20,113 nucleotides of DNA from the IMG/VR virus record IMGVR_UViG_3300047510_002786, positions 1 through 20,113 of that record; one strand, written 5' to 3'. Position 1 is the first letter of the stretch. Every line of letters starts with the position of its first letter. The DNA comes from a virus. Positions 19,601-20,113 of this stretch are shown here, one piece after another. A program made the position numbers and the translations under genes. A model generated the notes under the pieces. It ran no database searches. It saw only the letters and a list, made by a program, of their open reading frames with translations, and was not told where the DNA came from.

Positions 19601-20113
19601 TATGTTGGAGTTGTTACTAATATTTTACCAGAAAGAGTATATGCCATTAAGATCAATAATGATAAATTTAAGATCTCAACAAGAGAGGAATATGCAAATT
19701 CTGGTATATCAGTAACATTCACTTCTCTAGGATCTGGAAATGCCCACCAATTTGAAATGTTGAAAAAGAATGAGAAATCTATTATCACAATTAGTAATAT
19801 TGTCCAAGAACCTATTTCTTATGCACTCTTAAACTATACCATTAATAATGGGTCTCAAGTTGGATCTTCTACAACAACATTTGGGTTAAGTGGAATATCA
19901 TCTATTAGAATTGGAGATTTGTTGAAAGTAGATAGTGAATATATGAAAGTAATTAATGTTGGTTTAGGAACCAGTTACTCTGGACCTATTTCTTTTGCGG
20001 GAACATTCCCTCTTGTCAGTGTTGAAAGAGGTTCTGTCGGATCATCTGCAACTACGCATTCAAATTCTGGCATTGCCTCAGTTTATAGAGGATCATTTAA
20101 CATTGTTGGAAGT
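10634..20113 (+). CDS. Giant tail/baseplate structural protein, open at right edge
   Basis: Starts ATG one base after the gp6 stop and stays in one frame for 3160 codons to the window end, with no internal stop. The N-terminus (MIQTGFESRVKIQQIIDSQL, then PEFILDESPKSVDFLKQYYISQEYQGG) is typical of the very large virion protein that follows gp6 in cyanophages, and may replace the T4 wedge proteins gp7/gp8, which is inference. Visible modules: a GFP..G....EIITYT..F.GC.RGFSG motif at residues 88-130, again near 328-365 and in altered form near 3085-3145; a degenerate YHYH-type domain at 1236-1344; at least eight short I.I.n.G..Y repeats (923-1186, about 1412, 2043-2166); and six H.(L/F)..G(D/E)..(I/V).Y repeats. 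The chain is rich in Ser, Thr, Asn, Ile and Gly, fitting a beta-rich surface structure. No enzyme motif was seen apart from the YHYH-like part. Confidence 0.9.
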   Translation, partial: MIQTGFESRVKIQQIIDSQLPEFILDESPKSVDFLKQYYISQEYQGGSIDISDNLDQYLKLDNLTPEVITGFTILSANISAISDTIQVDSTKGFPQKYGLLKIDDEIITYTGITTNTFTGCIRGFSGITNFHKQLNAEELVFSVSDASSHNAESKVDNLSSLFLQEFYKKIKYTLASDLQDINFVSDLNVSNFIKSLKTLYQTKGTEEAFRILFNVLFGETPKIINLENFLIKPSTANYIRRLIVVCDVISGNPLNLEGQTIIKTTDSNTTASVSEVEIIKRKNKTYYKLLLFLGYTLPPEPITGQFNITGSTKNLETISIGSSVITVDSTIGFPQSGIIYSGNNVINYSDKSVNQFFGCSGITSPIEVASIIFSEDTYFGYENGDTSKKVILRITGILSDYIPIKTDFPISAGEKIAVKSIGKIIKNPDTNKTYREIFSNSWIYNTSSRYEIIDDFTPGNTSQIILKSPVDASSLKVGDIIELLYRNTQTILKSNLQVNSISINDSDLYEIGVDDNVTFSSGSRYDIRRKIKTASSSTIPFDYNPITSDIQNVYDDNDYMFIASNSLPSYEITKSLFSYDALGVADKDPETNLNSLIVFSNKVSFFTGDEIYYKPSITPISGLKEGIYYIQVLPGNLQVRLYGSRSVIGTINYLHFGDLTEGIHTFILNSQKERILSAQKILRKFPLDANIGDGESEETPPGSIGMLVNGVEIFNYKTTNKIYYGPLEKVNVLSGGGDYDVINPPNLSLSSGSALIQPCISGSIEKVYVTPQNFDIDVVVSVAITGGNGSGAVFQPIIERKRREIEFDARLSSSGGGVNNTTETITFLTEHNLLDGQEIIYRPLNNTPVGVGTFLGSNTNTGLTLKDGSSYFAKYVNNFTIRLYPSITDYRSGINTIGFTISNAAGIQKFATEIKNTLSEIKVINGGENYKNRKLRVLPSGISTAKDTIYFPGHKFEDGEKIIYSNTGNPLSGLTTEKQYYILKIDDDFFRLSDAGIGGTTILNYERRKFVSLGSTIGSGYHIFNDPEISLEVRYSPVGLDTNQFIGSIDSTPIVKGKITDIYIYEKGSDYGSTILNYQKKPSIIIKNGKEAQCKPIIINGRIEDVSVQYGGKDYYSTPNLNVIDLSGNGKGAVLKPVIENGKLSDVIVINTGIGYSSKDTKIEITPSGKGAAFDVQVRSLSINDNLLFGTIHPTNDSIIPSNEIVKSSYNNLQYGISGYFDKIKDEFGDDGSKHSPIIGWAYDGNPIYGSFGYSNPESELGNVKRLSPGYTLNIDKVFNRPNSSLFPPGFFIEDYEFTNSGDLDVYNGRFCVTKEFPKGTYAYFATTEEDVDGNSVGKYPYFIANRFRSKFVEDNRSLNQSFDFNNSSLIRNTFPYKIGDTNANNDFIIESNEVINQFSVVESITSGSIEKFNIINSGEDYKIGETLLFDQSDTEGGGLISQVSEIKGKSIVDIETSSLSYNNTIFEWENKNQIKVKISPKHDLNNLDYVNVSGLSTFLGSLNGINRIGVTSYTSSLFQELPTLASGIVTDVYLSSIPDSISIGSSITIGSNTLSILNIFNTQNVVRVISVGTVGPHTATTPVYFIPDSFTINKSVNYFDSRDNDLVYFNPQYSIGIGTTVGVDVQISYNVGVQTNNVVSVPTQSIYLPNHPFKTNQPVILQKPALGGSNISVSTTSGGVAFDLPDGGNSQVVYIIKKSIDYIGIVTQIGLTTTTNGLFFRSFVPGSYDYQYSLRSNFNQVKGSVQKNIATVSVSTSHNLSNNDTINLFVKPNLSVGVGSSSSIKVLRDADTEYILFNPIEFNSSVVDASIDTISINSHGLKTGDKVRYSANNVISGLTTGFYFVYKINDNTIKLGETYTDVVQTNPPNTLTFSSTGGSSQVISLVNPPISIIKNNNIIFDLKDSSLYGYEFKIFYDQDFYNEFISTGSTSSFSISKTGTIGVSTTNASLSLNYDSNIPSPLFYSLQKSGYISTADKEVINYSSINYIDSFYSNSYNVFGIGTTTFNICLSSFPEKNSYSVSECDILEYTTSSQSSSGGVSKVKIVSPGSNFKKLPIFNGIESDSGSGAYIIPDSTQIGKINQIRILNEGFEYSSDKTLRPEASISKFYSIKNSNTIDSIGIINAGKNYISSPDLIIVNSDNRNVIDSGLLIPNLSQSGSIESVTIDSPPKGLPETIVTLRTINNTNGVGIKTVQSSSSGIVTCALLTPASGFLIEPFSVGDKIFVEGIQKETTDGSGFNSEDYGYQFFDVVGYTSSISGSSAILTYDLSGITTNPGVPKVIENNYGVVINYNDYPRFNITQDFSSFILGEPVQVKVQDEFTIQDLVITESNENYVKLFGTYDLQSNQIIRGSQSGTIASIDNVKECSGQFKIDYGKITEVGWYDDIGKLNDDTQVISDNDYYQNLSYSIKTNKEWNDIVSPVNNILHPSGLKNFADTQIIKGVNVNSISVNSNQFAESIFTIIEEQRADTVNNYDLVVDVDTFGDRSKYLKFKNKKLSNYFKAISNRVLDIDQINSEFSNSNQELAASSKVTDIVSTRKFNRYLVQISNKNLTEFQFTELIILNNDSEIFILERGTVDSRISSESGYETNTIGDFSGYINNDTDECYLKFEPKDSFVSSYNIKYLNNTFTNSTTGIGTTNIGFVSLIGVTTTVSAGSTVTLLEKSSSVLDSLYSMIHITDDSNGEMNYSEIFVDHDGTNTNISEFYFDTNDGLSSNFIGTFGSFISGGIIKINYTNNSSNNVTIRTKNVGFSTISVGLQTYRFKLDGQIDGFENTILFNSSYKNVSTASTVISLNNNIFSSVKSSIKVSVGGTSALHQVVLVSDGINPTILQYPFLSIGSTLGIGSFGGEISGSELILKFYPDPSFTGNNFEIISFNEIFYRENDYINLPPPDLEYANILESVGVSRYISVNDDDINKKIFALRYQGTSIFAKQFNPSDSSVLNLSTGEFNIPNHFFSTGEELIYEPKSTFIGVAATAVGIGATLNYVGVVTNILPERVYAIKINNDKFKISTREEYANSGISVTFTSLGSGNAHQFEMLKKNEKSIITISNIVQEPISYALLNYTINNGSQVGSSTTTFGLSGISSIRIGDLLKVDSEYMKVINVGLGTSYSGPISFAGTFPLVSVERGSVGSSATTHSNSGIASVYRGSFNIVGS
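13400..14190 (+). repeat. First cluster of I.I.n.G..Y protein repeats
   Basis: Within the giant gene: VINGGENYKNRKL, IYEKGSDYGSTIL, VQYGGKDYYSTPNL and VINTGIGYSSKDTKIEI, the later copies followed by a G.G(A/K)GA element. The encoded units are about 30-45 residues, likely beta hairpins. Copies are diverged at DNA level. Confidence 0.6.
14339..14665 (+). other. YHYH-like domain inside the giant protein
   Basis: Residues 1236-1344: HSPIIGWAYDGNPIYGSFGY near the start, D-V-Y-N-G-R-F in the middle, G-T-Y1323-A-Y-F in place of YHYH, and Y1341-PYF at the end. All landmarks of the YHYH family are in order; both histidines of the name-giving motif are replaced. Confidence 0.7.
16760..17140 (+). repeat. 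Second cluster of I.I.n.G..Y protein repeats
   Basis: Within the giant gene: VKIVSPGSNFKKLPIF, IRILNEGFEYSSDKTL and IGIINAGKNYISSPDLIIV, spaced about 40 residues apart, same type as the first cluster. Confidence 0.6.

Overview
The window looks like part of a T4-like cyanophage genome (a contractile-tailed virus of marine or freshwater Synechococcus/Prochlorococcus-type hosts). The diagnostic set is on the right: a phage speD (S-adenosylmethionine decarboxylase), the baseplate wedge pair gp25 and gp6, and directly after gp6 an enormous tail/baseplate reading frame still open at the window edge. All credible genes are on the + strand. I see no tRNA, rRNA, CRISPR or insertion sequence.

The window has two compositionally different halves that meet abruptly at about 6051-6061. 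Bases 1-6060 are very GC-rich (about 60-70% by eye in sampled lines) and hold about 20 mostly tiny genes: the end of one gene, a DUF3574-like protein, a KxDG-type nucleotidyltransferase/ligase-like protein, a possible PD-(D/E)XK nuclease-fold protein, a 28-residue four-cysteine miniprotein and a long run of 32-80 residue orphans. Bases 6061-20113 are AT-rich (about 25-35% G+C) and hold the virion and metabolic genes with ordinary cyanophage layout.

The most striking feature of the left half is that nearly every small gene carries its own copy of one regulatory module. The module has, in order, an optional TGGCACA after the previous stop codon, a GC hairpin, an extended -10 box (TGCTACAAT, or TATACT/CATACT), exactly three bases, the 10-mer CTCAGTTCAA, a short C-rich leader usually without a Shine-Dalgarno sequence, and ATG. 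About 20 copies occur in 5.8 kb. In the compact copies the preceding stop codon sits two bases from the promoter. This resembles the mobile promoter plus stem-loop cassettes described for T4-type phages, and reads as a gene-cassette array in which individual small host-takeover or accessory genes could be exchanged by recombination at the shared modules.

Right half: an AbrB-like small protein; a sigma70-type promoter (TTGACA-17-TATGAT) in front of a GT-A glycosyltransferase; two small conserved proteins overlapping by 25 bases; a rho-independent terminator; speD under a late-type promoter candidate; a small acidic protein; an exact T4-type late promoter (TATAAATA); then gp25, gp6 and the giant protein as a tight late operon. 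The giant protein (at least 3160 residues) contains a degenerate YHYH-type domain and several families of internal beta-type repeats, suggesting a modular baseplate or fibre component.

The composition boundary may be a real accessory island next to structural genes or an assembly join; the sequence alone does not settle this.
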